NCBI RefSeq assembly: GCF_002836745.1
Contig: NZ_PJAR01000044.1
Coordinates: forward strand, 62,001 to 126,000
Direction: 5' to 3'
From: Glaciecola sp. 33A
GTDB taxonomy: Bacteria; Pseudomonadota; Gammaproteobacteria; Enterobacterales; Alteromonadaceae
DNA length: 64,000 nucleotides
Below, piece after piece: positions 9,173 to 19,237 of the stretch. The notes beneath the pieces were generated by a model. It saw nothing but the letters and a program-made list of their open reading frames with translations, was not told where the DNA came from and did no database searches. Within the stretch, counting starts at the first letter, position 1. The number at the start of each line of letters is the position of its first letter. Both the position numbers and the translations under genes were made by a program.

Positions 9173-10520
9173 TAAAATTAAGCAATTGCAGGCGCAGATC
9201 CCTAAAGCACCGGCGATCTCTTCAGGCAAGCTTATTAGAGGTGTTGGTTTAACCCTTGAGGCTGTTGGTTGCCAAGTGCCCGTTGGCGGACGTTGTTTAG
9301 TACAAACAAGTCACGGACAAATTGAAGCTGAAGTAGTCGGTTTCTCGGGTGATGTTACCTATTTGATGCCCACTCAATCGGTCAAAGGAATTGTCCCTGG
9401 GTCGCGTGTGCAGCCTTTGTCACATGAAAATGGACTGGCGGTTGGCGATGAGTTATTAGGTCGCGTTATTGATGCAAATGGCGAACCTCTGGATGGTAAA
9501 GGCCCGATAAAATGTAAACAAAAAGCATCGTTGACACCACCGCCAATAAATCCATTAACACGAAAACCAGTTAATCAACCACTTGATGTTGGCGTTAGAG
9601 CTATCAATACTGTATTAACGGTGGGCAAAGGTCAGCGTATGGGTCTGTTTGCTGGCAGTGGCGTGGGTAAAAGTGTCTTAATGGGTATGATGACACGAGG
9701 CACAACAGCGGATGTTGTTGTGGTTGGCCTTATTGGCGAACGTGGCCGCGAAGTAAAAGAATTTATTCAAGATATTTTGACTGCAGAAGAACGAGAAAAA
9801 GCGGTTGTCGTTGCTGCGCCAGCCGACACCTCACCTCTAATGCGTCTTAAAGGATGCGAGGCTGCAGTGACCATTGCAGAATACTTTAGAGACCAAGGGA
9901 AGGATGTGTTGTTATTAGTTGATTCACTTACAAGATACGCAATGGCACAACGTGAAATAGCCCTAGCAATAGGCGAACCGCCAGCAACTAAAGGCTACCC
10001 GCCTTCGGTTTTTGCAAAATTACCAGCATTGGTGGAGCGAGCTGGAAACGGCACTGAACAACAAGGCTCTATTACTGCGTTTTATACTGTATTGACCGAA
10101 GGAGATGACTTGCAAGATCCGATCGCAGATTCAGCACGTGCAATCTTAGATGGTCATATTGTACTGTCGCGTCGGTTAGCTGAATCGGGGCATTATCCTG
10201 CTATTGATATTGAAGCATCGATTAGCCGTGTTATGCCTCAAGTTGTGAATGAAGAACATGTACTTCAAGCGCGCAATATTAAGCAAGTTTATTCAACCTA
10301 TCAACAGAATAAAGATCTAATTAGTATTGGCGCATACGCGCGAGGCAGCGACAACAGAATTGATTTATCGATAGCTGCTGAGCCCGCGATTAACGCATTT
10401 TTACAACAAAAAACGAGCCAAGTTATCTCGTTCGAACAGTGTGTTGAGTCAATGGGCACATTAAGTGGTGGTTTAAATGCAGCTTCAGCACATGGGCAGA
10501 ACGCCCAACAACCGCGGTAA
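9153..10520 (+). CDS. fliI: Flagellum-specific ATPase FliI
   Basis: FliI powers delivery of substrates to the flagellar type III export gate. The 455-residue protein is an F1-beta-like ATPase with Walker A AGSGVGKS (167-174), the GERGREV segment and Walker [12 protein letters not shown]. The chosen ATG at 9153 is preceded by AAGGA with a seven-base spacer; an in-frame ATG at 9135 would add six residues without a good ribosome site. The gene begins inside the end of fliH and is followed after 25 bases by fliJ. Confidence 0.95.
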   Translation: MTLAIADKIKQLQAQIPKAPAISSGKLIRGVGLTLEAVGCQVPVGGRCLVQTSHGQIEAEVVGFSGDVTYLMPTQSVKGIVPGSRVQPLSHENGLAVGDELLGRVIDANGEPLDGKGPIKCKQKASLTPPPINPLTRKPVNQPLDVGVRAINTVLTVGKGQRMGLFAGSGVGKSVLMGMMTRGTTADVVVVGLIGERGREVKEFIQDILTAEEREKAVVVAAPADTSPLMRLKGCEAAVTIAEYFRDQGKDVLLLVDSLTRYAMAQREIALAIGEPPATKGYPPSVFAKLPALVERAGNGTEQQGSITAFYTVLTEGDDLQDPIADSARAILDGHIVLSRRLAESGHYPAIDIEASISRVMPQVVNEEHVLQARNIKQVYSTYQQNKDLISIGAYARGSDNRIDLSIAAEPAINAFLQQKTSQVISFEQCVESMGTLSGGLNAASAHGQNAQQPR

Positions 10521-10545
10521 TGTATAGAATTGATGAACGATCATA

Positions 10546-10998
10546 ATGAGTAATCTTAACCAATTACACATGGTTTCTGAGCTTGAAACCAAGAAAGAAC
10601 AAAAATTGGCGCAAAACTACCAGTTTGCTGCAAAGAATCTACAAGATAATCAGCAAAAATTGACTGGGCTTGAGCAATATCGCCTTGAGTACTTGCAACT
10701 CATTCAGCGAAAAGGACAACTTGGCGTTGAAGCTAAAAAACTGCATCAGCACCAATCTTTTGTCGCAAAGCTCGATCGAGCCTGTGAACAACAAATCCAA
10801 TTTGTAAGCCAAGCTGTTTTGGTTGCGGACCAACGCAAACGGCAGTGGCTTGAGCAACAAAAGCGTCGTAAAGCGATTGAAATGTTGATTGCTTCCAAAA
10901 CAAAACAAGCAATTGCGGTCGAAGCACGCAAAGAACAACAGTTGTTTGACGAAATTGCGATTCAAAAATATGTCCGTCGTCCACCCGTTTTACGCTAG
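10546..10998 (+). CDS. fliJ: Flagellar export chaperone FliJ
   Basis: FliJ is the coiled-coil stalk that inserts into the FliI ring and connects it to FlhA. The 150-residue product is almost entirely charged helix, rich in Gln, Lys and Glu, with heptad-like spacing and no membrane segment, and is of normal length. Sequence conservation in this family is low, so the call relies on its place right after fliI together with its coiled-coil character. It is the last gene of the fliE operon. Confidence 0.85.
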   Translation: MSNLNQLHMVSELETKKEQKLAQNYQFAAKNLQDNQQKLTGLEQYRLEYLQLIQRKGQLGVEAKKLHQHQSFVAKLDRACEQQIQFVSQAVLVADQRKRQWLEQQKRRKAIEMLIASKTKQAIAVEARKEQQLFDEIAIQKYVRRPPVLR

Positions 10999-11015
10999 TT
11001 GGTACAACCTTTGCA
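10999..11015 (+). promoter_or_regulatory. Sigma-54 promoter of the fliK operon
   Basis: TTGGTACAACCTTTGCA has GG at 11001-11002 and GC at 11013-11014, ten bases apart. It overlaps the fliJ stop codon region and lies about 100 bases before fliK, giving the fliK-flhB group its own FlrC-type promoter. Confidence 0.8.
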
Positions 11016-11115
11016 AAACATCCTATAACCACTTATTTTAATAATCTCAAGCTATTGTAATTGTTGATTAAATCTAAATAAGTTCGAATAAAACGGTCAG
11101 GATGAAATTAGTATT

Positions 11116-13242
11116 ATGCAACAATTTGCCACTACTCAAACAAGTATTGCCGCTAACAAACTGCCATTTGAAGATGTAAAACTGTCTTCATCGGTGCCCC
11201 ATGATACAAGTAGTTCATCATTAAACGGCAGCGCTCAAAAGAGCGCCTTTGAAGAAGCGCTAGCGAGACAGGAAAAATCGAGTAGTCCTAGCGCACAAAA
11301 CGGTCGTAATGACAAAGAAAATGCAGCTCAGCGAGTAGCAGACGAAGCCAAAAACAATCAAGCCAAAGAGGCTAGGCAAGATAGCGTAGCGACGCCAAGA
11401 GAACAAAGCCGCGCAAATCAACAGAATAGAGATGTGACAGAAACGCAGGCTGAAACGGATGATCGTAAGCAAAGTGAGTATGCTCAGCAAAATAAAAAAA
11501 TGACGAATGCAAAGCTGACTAACGATAAAGTGCAAGCGCCACAGCAACAAGTTGATAGCCCTACACTTAGGGATAACAGTGAAATTGCCGTAAAGCCGAT
11601 ATCGAATGAAAAAATAACGGCTGAAAATATTACTGATGACTTCGACTGGGTTGCGTTCGTAAATCAAGTTAAGGATTTATCTGCTTCATCCGACTCTATT
11701 CCCAATGATTTATATGTTGAAGATAAATCCTCAGCACTCGACATTTTTGCACAAACCATGGCTTCATTAAATTCAGACAATAACGTCGTTGTTAATACTA
11801 AACCAGTTGATGCAGATATTTTAAATGCAGGAGCTGGTCCTGAGTTCTTAGAAATCAGTTTGACGCAAGAAGAACGCGCTACATTAATCAATGCAGCGGG
11901 TGGTGACCCTGAAGCTCCGGATACAGCAAATGATGCTGACTTGTTAAAGGATTTATTACAAACGGCAACGCTCGATACACCTGACCAGCAAAAAGTACCG
12001 ATGCCACCTGAAGCAGTTATCAATGAGCTAGATGTAACGATAAAATCCGAGCTCAAGTTCGAACAAGCTCAAAAGCCAATTGATAACGTTATATTGACAC
12101 CGACTGATACAAAAGCAGAAATAGCTGAAGCTGATCTAACAACAGAAAAAGTTGATGAGTATTTAGTACCAAAACCACTGGGATCCACTGATAGTAAAAC
12201 AGCTATCTTGGCTGATGTCGACGCTGAAGTTGTTAATGCAACAGTAACTCAAGCGGCGAAGCCGTTGATCGATAATAGCAACAAACCTGATGCATCATCT
12301 TTGTTTTTGCCAGTCGATAAAGCATCAACTAAACAGCAAGCGCAGTTATTAGCAAAATTAACCCCTGATGCACAAAGCAGCGCGATTGACAATATTGCCA
12401 CGCGAGTCGAATCAGTGATCTCGGCGTTAAACACAGAGGGTAAATCAACTGAATTTATTGCGGCGTTGCAGTCGGGCGTCAAAGAAATGAAAGAGCAGTT
12501 AAAGCAAGGCAGAGAACCTGGTATTGATTTAAAAAGTTTAGTCACAGATGCGCTTGCTGCAGTCGACGTAAAAGTGAGCGGCAATACTGAAGTTGCATTA
12601 GATAAACAGCTCAATCAAGTCACCCATATTTTGGCAGCAGCTGCGTCGTTAAATCAAAGTAATCAACAGCAAAATTATTTGAATACTGGGGTGAGCGAAG
12701 TACAGGGCATAAAAGAAATCGCGCAACAACAAATAGAAAGTACCCGACTTGTGCAGCAAACCACGACTAACGATAAAGGGATCAATATGTTTAAGCCTGA
12801 AGGCCAGCAACAGTTGACCGAAAAAGTACGCTGGATGGTTAATAGTCGAAATATAAGCGCTGAAATTAGGTTAGATCCGCCTGATTTAGGCGGCATGAAT
12901 ATCAAAGTTAATCTGTCAGGAGATTCGGCCTCAGTCAGTTTTGTTGTGCAGTCGCAACATGCTCGTGATGCACTTGACCAAGCAGTGCCTAGATTACGAG
13001 AAATGCTCGAAGAAAATGGTATTGAGTTGGGTCAGTCATCGGTTCAGCAAGAAAGTCCAGGTACTGATGGGCAAGCTGAGGAAGGTAGTTTAGCAAATAA
13101 TTCGGACGGCTCGGACAATTTGGCACAACAATCGCAAGATGAAATTCAAGACACAAATAAAGATGGTTTTGCCGATGATAACGGCGCTATTGAACAACGT
13201 ATTAGTGGCGGCAGAATAGGCGGTATTGATTATTACGCATAA
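11116..13242 (+). CDS. fliK: Flagellar hook-length control protein FliK
   Basis: FliK is the secreted ruler that stops hook export and switches specificity through FlhB. At 708 residues it is longer than the enterobacterial protein, mainly through a disordered Gln/Asp/Ala-rich N-terminal two thirds. The conserved Flg_hook domain lies near the C-terminus: LDPPDLGGMNIKVNLSGD, then FVVQSQHARDALDQAVPRLR and MLEENGIELGQ. A tail segment DTNKDGFADDNG resembles an EF-hand loop, but its role is unknown. The gene follows a sigma-54 promoter and is separated from fliL by 164 bases. Confidence 0.9.
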   Translation: MQQFATTQTSIAANKLPFEDVKLSSSVPHDTSSSSLNGSAQKSAFEEALARQEKSSSPSAQNGRNDKENAAQRVADEAKNNQAKEARQDSVATPREQSRANQQNRDVTETQAETDDRKQSEYAQQNKKMTNAKLTNDKVQAPQQQVDSPTLRDNSEIAVKPISNEKITAENITDDFDWVAFVNQVKDLSASSDSIPNDLYVEDKSSALDIFAQTMASLNSDNNVVVNTKPVDADILNAGAGPEFLEISLTQEERATLINAAGGDPEAPDTANDADLLKDLLQTATLDTPDQQKVPMPPEAVINELDVTIKSELKFEQAQKPIDNVILTPTDTKAEIAEADLTTEKVDEYLVPKPLGSTDSKTAILADVDAEVVNATVTQAAKPLIDNSNKPDASSLFLPVDKASTKQQAQLLAKLTPDAQSSAIDNIATRVESVISALNTEGKSTEFIAALQSGVKEMKEQLKQGREPGIDLKSLVTDALAAVDVKVSGNTEVALDKQLNQVTHILAAAASLNQSNQQQNYLNTGVSEVQGIKEIAQQQIESTRLVQQTTTNDKGINMFKPEGQQQLTEKVRWMVNSRNISAEIRLDPPDLGGMNIKVNLSGDSASVSFVVQSQHARDALDQAVPRLREMLEENGIELGQSSVQQESPGTDGQAEEGSLANNSDGSDNLAQQSQDEIQDTNKDGFADDNGAIEQRISGGRIGGIDYYA

Positions 13243-13406
13243 AAATAGCGACAAATAGCATGAAAATGGCGTAAAAGAGATATAAAAGAGGCGTATGATG
13301 CGAATGGGTCTTATTGACTACTCATTGTCACAATTCTGACAACAGCGTCAGTAACTTGTTAAACAGTCTGATTTACGCATAAGTATGAATATAAGAGAGT
13401 AATGGC

Positions 13407-13928
13407 ATGGCGGATAAAGAGTTAGAAATTGAAGAAGGTAGTAAAAAGAAAAGCAAATTAATGCTGATTACTATTATTATCGTTGTTGTCTTACTTGGCG
13501 GCGGTGCGGGTGCTTATTTCTTTTTATTTACCGGAGATGATAGCAACGCAACTGAGAACGACGGTGGTGCTGCAGATGCCGTCATTGAGAATGTTGCTGC
13601 ACCGTCAGGTGAAGCCCTATATGTTGCCATGCCCAGACCTTTTACTTTCAATGCACCGGGCGTGGCTCGCGAGCGCATTGTGCAAATTGAAGTGCAACTC
13701 ATGGTCAGAGGCGCAGCGAATGAAGACTTAGCAAAACGTCATATTCCAATGATTGAAGGCTCTCTGTTGCAAGTATTTAGTGCATCTAATGCTGATGATC
13801 TGGTTACTGATGTTGGTAAAATTGAGTTGAAAGAACGTGCTACCGCGCAAGTTCGCCAAGTGATGACAGAGTTAGAAAGTTCGCCTGTTGTTGAGCAAGT
13901 TCTATTTACAGGTTTTGTTATTCAGTAG
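13407..13928 (+). CDS. fliL: Flagellar basal body-associated protein FliL
   Basis: FliL supports stator function around the basal body. The 173-residue product has a short basic cytoplasmic start (GSKKKSK), one membrane segment (about 17-41) with a GGGAGAYFF tail, an acidic Gly/Ala linker, and the periplasmic FliL domain beginning YVAMPRPFTFN and ending VEQVLFTGFVIQ. Length and layout are normal for the family. Gaps of 164 and 123 bases on either side are unusual within the cluster and could hold minor promoters, though I see no GG-N10-GC motif there. Confidence 0.93.
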   Translation: MADKELEIEEGSKKKSKLMLITIIIVVVLLGGGAGAYFFLFTGDDSNATENDGGAADAVIENVAAPSGEALYVAMPRPFTFNAPGVARERIVQIEVQLMVRGAANEDLAKRHIPMIEGSLLQVFSASNADDLVTDVGKIELKERATAQVRQVMTELESSPVVEQVLFTGFVIQ

Positions 13929-14051
13929 ACGCAAACTAACCTGCAAAAACTGTTTTAGTAATGCGGTAACTGCATCACTAAGTGTGAGCGCTGTGTCTAC
14001 GGTTAGTTAATTAAGTTACTTGTTGTTGAGTAACCCCAAACGAGAATTAAT

Positions 14052-15110
14052 GTGAGCGACTTATTATCACAAGACGAAATTGACGCGCTACTCCACGGCG
14101 TTGACGATGTTGAAGAAGAAGAAATCGAGGAAGTCGAAGATGATGGTTCGGCTATGGAGTACGATTTTTCCTCTCAAGACCGCATTGTTCGTGGACGGAT
14201 GCCAACACTGGAAATCGTGAATGAACGTTTTGCACGGCACATGCGCGTGAGTTTATTTAATATGATGCGCCGTTCTGCGGAAGTGTCTATTAATGGCATC
14301 CAAATGATTAAGTTTGGTGAGTATATTCACACTTTATTTGTTCCCACTAGTTTGAATATGGTGCGTTTTCGTCCACTCAAGGGAACGGGCTTAATTACAA
14401 TGGAAGCGCGACTAGTTTTCATTATGGTTGACAACTTCTTTGGTGGAGACGGTCGTTATCATGCAAAAATTGAAGGCAGAGAATTTACGCCAACTGAGCG
14501 ACGTATTATTCAGATGCTACTTAAACTTATTTTTGAAGATTACAAAGAGGCCTGGGGACCCGTCATGGATGTGTCGTTTGAGTATCTAGATTCAGAAGTA
14601 AACCCAGCGATGGCGAATATTGTGAGTCCAACTGAGGTTGTGGTGATTAGCTCGTTCCACATCGAGCTTGATGGCGGTGGCGGTGACTTCCACATTTCAT
14701 TGCCATATTCAATGCTTGAGCCTATTCGTGAATTGCTAGATGCAGGCGTTCAAAACGACAAAGAAGACACCGATTTCAGATGGAGTAAAGCGCTACGTGA
14801 TGAGATTATGGATGTTCAGGTAGGTTTAACAACCCATTTACTTGATATGACTCTGACACTAGAGCGCATCATGAATTTTGAAAAAGGTGACATTATTCCA
14901 ATTGAGATGCCTGAGACAGTGACTGTGTTAATTGAAGATTTACCCACGTTCAGGGCTAAATTGGGTAAGTCTCGAGAAAATATTGCATTAAAAATTACAG
15001 AAAAAATTCCAAGGCCAACGTCGGTGAAATCTGAACTCCAGCTATTGACTCGAAATGGCAAAGTCATAGACAACGACGCTGAATTACAAGTGTTAGAAGA
15101 CGATTTATAA
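14052..15110 (+). CDS. fliM: Flagellar motor switch protein FliM
   Basis: FliM is the switch component that binds phospho-CheY. The 352-residue product begins with the CheY-binding peptide LLSQDEIDALLHGV, followed by an acidic linker, the CheC-like middle domain with the GGxGR signature (DNFFGGDGRYHAK), and a C-terminal SpoA domain that pairs with FliN. Translation starts at GTG 14052; the overlapping ATG at 14050 is in another frame. The N-terminal motif also appears in related form three times in CheA of this locus. Confidence 0.95.
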   Translation: MSDLLSQDEIDALLHGVDDVEEEEIEEVEDDGSAMEYDFSSQDRIVRGRMPTLEIVNERFARHMRVSLFNMMRRSAEVSINGIQMIKFGEYIHTLFVPTSLNMVRFRPLKGTGLITMEARLVFIMVDNFFGGDGRYHAKIEGREFTPTERRIIQMLLKLIFEDYKEAWGPVMDVSFEYLDSEVNPAMANIVSPTEVVVISSFHIELDGGGGDFHISLPYSMLEPIRELLDAGVQNDKEDTDFRWSKALRDEIMDVQVGLTTHLLDMTLTLERIMNFEKGDIIPIEMPETVTVLIEDLPTFRAKLGKSRENIALKITEKIPRPTSVKSELQLLTRNGKVIDNDAELQVLEDDL

Positions 15111-15126
15111 AAGATAGGAAAATATT

Positions 15127-15585
15127 ATGAGTGAAGATGGCGAAGGCTTAGATGATTGGGAAGCAGCGATGGCTGAGCAAGCAGAGGCAGAAGCAGGCGA
15201 AGGTGAGGGCGGTGGTCCGCAAGATGACATCGATGCCATTATGAATGAACAATCTGCGGGTGGCGGCGCTAAGCCGGCAGAATTTGACGAGTTGAAAGAA
15301 GATGCACCTATTACAGTTGCAGAAAAGAAAAAACTCGACACCATATTAGATATCCCTGTCACCATTTCAATGGAAGTTGGGCGCAGTATAATAAGTATCC
15401 GAAATTTACTGCAATTGAACCAAGGTTCAGTGGTCGAATTGGACCGAGTTGCAGGCGAACCTCTAGATGTTTTAGTAAATGGCACGTTGATTGCTCATGG
15501 AGAAGTAGTAGTCATCAACGATAAATTTGGGATTCGGTTAACGGATGTTATTAGTCAAGTCGAGAGAATTAAAAAACTTAGATAG
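15127..15585 (+). CDS. fliN: Flagellar motor switch protein FliN
   Basis: FliN builds the lower C-ring with FliM and helps dock the export ATPase complex. The 152-residue product has an acidic Glu/Gly/Ala-rich N-terminal extension of about 60 residues and a SpoA domain (LDIPVTISMEVGRS, LLQLNQGSVVELDRVAGEPLDVLVNG, GEVVVINDKFGIRL). It follows fliM by 16 bases, with an AGGA ribosome site. Its 3' end overlaps the reading frame of fliO by 41 bases. Confidence 0.95.
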   Translation: MSEDGEGLDDWEAAMAEQAEAEAGEGEGGGPQDDIDAIMNEQSAGGGAKPAEFDELKEDAPITVAEKKKLDTILDIPVTISMEVGRSIISIRNLLQLNQGSVVELDRVAGEPLDVLVNGTLIAHGEVVVINDKFGIRLTDVISQVERIKKLR

Positions 15586-16048
15586 AAACCTATATAAAAC
15601 AGGTGCTTATACTCTTTTATTGTTTTTATTTAGCAGCGTGGTCAACGCGGAGGCTTCGGCCTCCAGCCCTCAAACACTACAAAACCCCTCATCTATACTG
15701 TCAATTTTTCTTAGCCTTTTACTGGTAGTCGCCATTATTTTTGCGCTCGCATTCATTGCGCGTCGATTTAATGTCACTCAAGCAGGAAATGGTCAATTAA
15801 AAGTGATTGCGTCGATGGCCGCGGGTGCCAAAGAAAAAATCATGGTCGTCGATGTCGGCGGCGAACAATTCTTAATTGGCGTTACAGCGCACAATATTAA
15901 TCAATTGGGCAAGCTAGATAATCCAATTGCAACGTCAAGCACCAGCAAAAACAACGGACAACCAGCTAGTTTGGCATTCAAAGATAAGTTGGTAAAAGCG
16001 ATGGCTGAAACAATGGTCGGCGTAAAAAAGGAAAAGGCGCATGATTAA
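15545..16048 (+). CDS. fliO: Flagellar export protein FliO
   Basis: FliO helps assemble the FliP ring of the export gate. The 167-residue product has a hydrophobic N-terminal segment (about 23-33), a second membrane segment near 52-70 ([20 protein letters not shown]) and a small cytoplasmic domain with the FliO signature [29 protein letters not shown]. The best start is ATG 15545, which lies 41 bases inside fliN in another frame; no later ATG or GTG precedes the first hydrophobic stretch, so the overlap seems real. It overlaps fliP by eight bases. Confidence 0.88.
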   Translation: MLLVKSRELKNLDRNLYKTGAYTLLLFLFSSVVNAEASASSPQTLQNPSSILSIFLSLLLVVAIIFALAFIARRFNVTQAGNGQLKVIASMAAGAKEKIMVVDVGGEQFLIGVTAHNINQLGKLDNPIATSSTSKNNGQPASLAFKDKLVKAMAETMVGVKKEKAHD

Positions 16049-16820
16049 TAATATGTTTTCTTTATCGTTTATCGCCAAACTTGCTCTGTTGATAACACTC
16101 AGTATTATTTTTGCCGGCAGTGCTATGGCTGAGCAGGGTATTCAAGCGATTACAGTAACCACAACAGATGCGGGTAATCAAGAATATTCGATGACGTTAC
16201 AAGCATTATTCATCATGACCGCATTGAGTTTAATTCCAGCCTTTATCATGATGATGACGTCTTTTACGCGCATTATTGTTGTACTGTCAATTTTACGTCA
16301 AGCCATTGGGCTTCAACAATCACCGTCAAATCAAATTTTGATTGGTGTCAGTTTGTTTTTATCAATGTTTATCATGGCGCCAGTATTTGACGAGATCAAT
16401 GTAAAAGCATTGGAGCCTTATTTAAGCGAGGAATTGACGTCAAAAGAAGCGTTTAATATTGCAAAGGAACCGATGCGTGCTTTTATGTTGTCACAAACGA
16501 GGGTAAAAGACTTAGAGACATTCGTGCAAATCGGCGGTTACGAAGGCTTGTATGACGATCCTGCTGATGTTCCGTTGACGGTTTTAATTCCCGCATTTGT
16601 TACCAGTGAGCTAAAAACCGCATTCCAAATTGGCTTTATGTTATTTATTCCCTTTTTGATCCTTGATTTGGTGGTGGCATCAATATTGATGGCCATGGGT
16701 ATGATGATGTTATCGCCCATGATTGTGTCGTTGCCATTTAAGTTAATGCTATTTGTTTTGGTTGACGGTTGGAATCTGATATTTGGCACCTTAGCCACTA
16801 GTTTCGGCATGGGAGTTTGA
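16041..16820 (+). CDS. fliP: Flagellar export gate protein FliP
   Basis: FliP forms the central export pore in the inner membrane with FliQ and FliR. The 259-residue product has a cleavable signal peptide (about 1-30, ending AGSAMA) and four membrane segments. Family signatures are visible: [37 protein letters not shown] and the C-terminal [17 protein letters not shown]. It overlaps fliO and is followed by fliQ after four bases. Confidence 0.95.
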   Translation: MINNMFSLSFIAKLALLITLSIIFAGSAMAEQGIQAITVTTTDAGNQEYSMTLQALFIMTALSLIPAFIMMMTSFTRIIVVLSILRQAIGLQQSPSNQILIGVSLFLSMFIMAPVFDEINVKALEPYLSEELTSKEAFNIAKEPMRAFMLSQTRVKDLETFVQIGGYEGLYDDPADVPLTVLIPAFVTSELKTAFQIGFMLFIPFLILDLVVASILMAMGMMMLSPMIVSLPFKLMLFVLVDGWNLIFGTLATSFGMGV

Positions 16821-16824
16821 CCTA

Positions 16825-17094
16825 ATGAGTCCTGAGGTTTTTGTCGAAATTTTACGTGAAGCTATGCTAGTTGTCATTCTTCTGGTAACAGCAGTTATTG
16901 TGCCCGGTTTGATCGTTGGTTTGGTCGTCGCTGTTTTCCAAGCAGCGACTTCCATCAACGAACAAACCATGAGTTTTCTTCCGCGCTTGGTGGTGACCTT
17001 ATTGGCGGTTAGTTGGCTTGGCAGTTGGTTGGTGCAAATGATGATGGATTTCTTCTTTGAGATGGTTTATCGCATTCCGATGGCAGTAGGTTAG
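16825..17094 (+). CDS. fliQ: Flagellar export gate protein FliQ
   Basis: This 89-residue two-helix membrane protein of the export gate has the typical motifs LREAMLVVILL, GLVVAVFQAATSINEQTMSF and a long second hydrophobic segment. Its length is exactly in the family range. It sits between fliP and fliR with spacings of four bases each, so the three gate proteins are made together. Confidence 0.94.
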   Translation: MSPEVFVEILREAMLVVILLVTAVIVPGLIVGLVVAVFQAATSINEQTMSFLPRLVVTLLAVSWLGSWLVQMMMDFFFEMVYRIPMAVG

Positions 17095-17098
17095 ATAG

Positions 17099-17875
17099 AT
17101 GGAAATACTAGAGTCAACAATTACTAATTTTCTGGCAGACTACCTGTTGCCATTTATGCGCATATCGGGTTTGTTCTCTGCAATGGTAGGAATAAGTGCG
17201 AAAACAATACCTACGCCAATCAGAACACTATTAGCAGTGTTGTTGACCTTCATGATTGTGCCTAATATCCCGCCTGTTCCTGTTGATGATTTGGTAAATT
17301 TAAGGACTTTTTTGTTGGGTATTAAGCAATTAATTATTGGTATTGTGATTGGCTTTATTTCTATGATGGTGTTGAATACGTTTGTTCTAGCAGGCCAAAT
17401 TATTGCGATGCAAACCGGTTTAGGTTTCGCTTCGATTGTCGATCCAATCAATGGTATTAGCGTGCCAGCAGTCGGTCAATTTTATCTTATTTTGGCGACA
17501 CTTTTATTTTGGACTTTCGATGGTCATTTAGCCATGATCCAGATGATTGTGATGAGCTTTAAGGCCTTTCCTATTGACTCACCTTGGTGGACAGGAGAAC
17601 AGTTTCGTTTAGTTGCACACTGGGCTGGGTGGATGTTTATTTCCGCAGTTACCATGTCGCTAGCACCTATTGTTTCACTTTTAATTGTAAACTTAGCATT
17701 TGGTGTTATGACCAAAGCGGCACCACAGCTAAATATATTTAGTTTGGGTTTTTCAATCGCGCAAATTACCGGATTGGTTATTATTTACATTACCTTGAGT
17801 AACCAAGTTTATCACTTTGAGCAACAATGGCAGCGAGCGCAAGAATTTATGTGCAAGCTATTGTTGACCTGTTAA
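17099..17875 (+). CDS. fliR: Flagellar export gate protein FliR
   Basis: FliR completes the FliPQR pore. The 258-residue product is an integral membrane protein with about six hydrophobic segments and the family motif GQIIAMQTGLGFASIVDP followed by a PxVGQFYLILATLLF helix. Spacing to fliQ is four bases and to flhB 21 bases, with an AGGA ribosome site before flhB. Confidence 0.94.
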   Translation: MEILESTITNFLADYLLPFMRISGLFSAMVGISAKTIPTPIRTLLAVLLTFMIVPNIPPVPVDDLVNLRTFLLGIKQLIIGIVIGFISMMVLNTFVLAGQIIAMQTGLGFASIVDPINGISVPAVGQFYLILATLLFWTFDGHLAMIQMIVMSFKAFPIDSPWWTGEQFRLVAHWAGWMFISAVTMSLAPIVSLLIVNLAFGVMTKAAPQLNIFSLGFSIAQITGLVIIYITLSNQVYHFEQQWQRAQEFMCKLLLTC

Positions 17876-17896
17876 CGCTATTTAGGATGATAAGAA

Positions 17897-19024
17897 ATGG
17901 CTGATGACTCGTACGAAAAGACCGAGGAACCCACACCCAAAAAACTCGAAGATGCCAGAGAAAAAGGGCAAGTTGCTCGGTCCAAGGAATTGTCCACCGC
18001 CTTGGTCTTAATTTCCAGTGCAATCGCTTTCTTTTTCGTTGGAAGTTATATCGCAAAAGCCATGTTCGACGTTATGCAACGCTCTTTCACGCTCTCGCGT
18101 GATGAAACGTATGACACAGTGCACATGTTTCAAATATTAGAGATGTCAGTATCAGAATCCAGTTTGCCAGTGTTGATGTTTATGATTATTTCTATGATAG
18201 GCGGTATTTATGGAAGTATAGCCCTAGGAGGATACAACTTTTCATGGAAATCTGCAGGGCCTAAAGCTAATCGATTGAGCCCCTTAGAGGGCTTCAAGAG
18301 AATGTTCGGCGTCAATGCCTTGGTCGAATTAATTAAAGGTGTTGCGAAAGTCGTGGTAATTGGGTTTATGGCGTATATGGCCCTATATATTTTTAGAGAT
18401 GAAGCCCTACATCTCGACATGGAACTGTATCCGTTAAACTTATTCCACGCTCTGAATATGATTGAATGGGCTTTTTTACTGTTATGTTGCGGTATGATCC
18501 CCATCGCCTTAATTGATGTTCCATATCAGAGCTTCAAGCATAATAAAGAAATGAAAATGACGTTGCAGGAAGTCAAGGACGAACGTAAAAATTCCGAAGG
18601 TGACCCGCAGGTCAAAGGCCGTATTCGAAGACTACAGTATCAAGCCTCAGCTAATCGTATGATGCAAGCAGTGCCAGAGGCTGATGTTATTGTTACCAAC
18701 CCGACACACTTTTCGGTGGCAATAAAATACGAGCAAAATGGTGATCGTGCACCGGTGATGGTAGCAAAAGGGGCTGATGAACTTGCCATGCACATTCGTA
18801 AAATCGCAAATGCACATGATATTCCTATTATTGAATCTCCTATGTTGGCGCGTGCTATTTTCTACAGTACTGAACCCGATAATGAAATTCCGGCGAAACT
18901 GTTTATGGCAGTGGCTCAAGTGCTTGCTTATGTGTATCAAATGAAAGCATATAGAAAAGGCAAAGCAACGCGACCGAAGGCGCTGAAGAAGAACCTACCG
19001 ATACCGCCAGAATTGCGTCGTTAA
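17897..19024 (+). CDS. flhB: Flagellar export specificity switch FlhB
   Basis: FlhB switches the export apparatus from rod/hook to filament substrates. The 375-residue product starts with the family motif EKTEEPTPKKLEDAREKGQVARSKE, has four membrane segments, and carries the autocleavage motif NPTH in the cytoplasmic domain (VIVTNPTHFSVAIKY). The tail is basic and Pro-rich. It is the last gene of the run from fliK. Unlike in Vibrio, flhA does not follow directly because a 3-kb regulatory gene intervenes. Confidence 0.95.
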   Translation: MADDSYEKTEEPTPKKLEDAREKGQVARSKELSTALVLISSAIAFFFVGSYIAKAMFDVMQRSFTLSRDETYDTVHMFQILEMSVSESSLPVLMFMIISMIGGIYGSIALGGYNFSWKSAGPKANRLSPLEGFKRMFGVNALVELIKGVAKVVVIGFMAYMALYIFRDEALHLDMELYPLNLFHALNMIEWAFLLLCCGMIPIALIDVPYQSFKHNKEMKMTLQEVKDERKNSEGDPQVKGRIRRLQYQASANRMMQAVPEADVIVTNPTHFSVAIKYEQNGDRAPVMVAKGADELAMHIRKIANAHDIPIIESPMLARAIFYSTEPDNEIPAKLFMAVAQVLAYVYQMKAYRKGKATRPKALKKNLPIPPELRR

Positions 19025-19237
19025 CAAATGGGCTTGATGCGGATATTGTGTGTTTTTATTTTTTTAAGCTGTTTTCTCAAGCTGTTGAATCGACAACTTG
19101 CTTAAAAAATGAAAGGCAATATAATTAGCACGAGTAAATAAAAAAACTCAAGTATTGACGATTGATATGCTCAGCACGGATGCAAGCTTTCGATGTTGCT
19201 TGTTAATTATATATTTAATTTTGAAACTGAATTAGGT

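Noticed and set aside
19149-19170. Sigma-28 (FliA) promoter before the GGDEF gene
   Set aside because: TCAAG and GACGAT-like elements are present but only about six bases apart, far too close.
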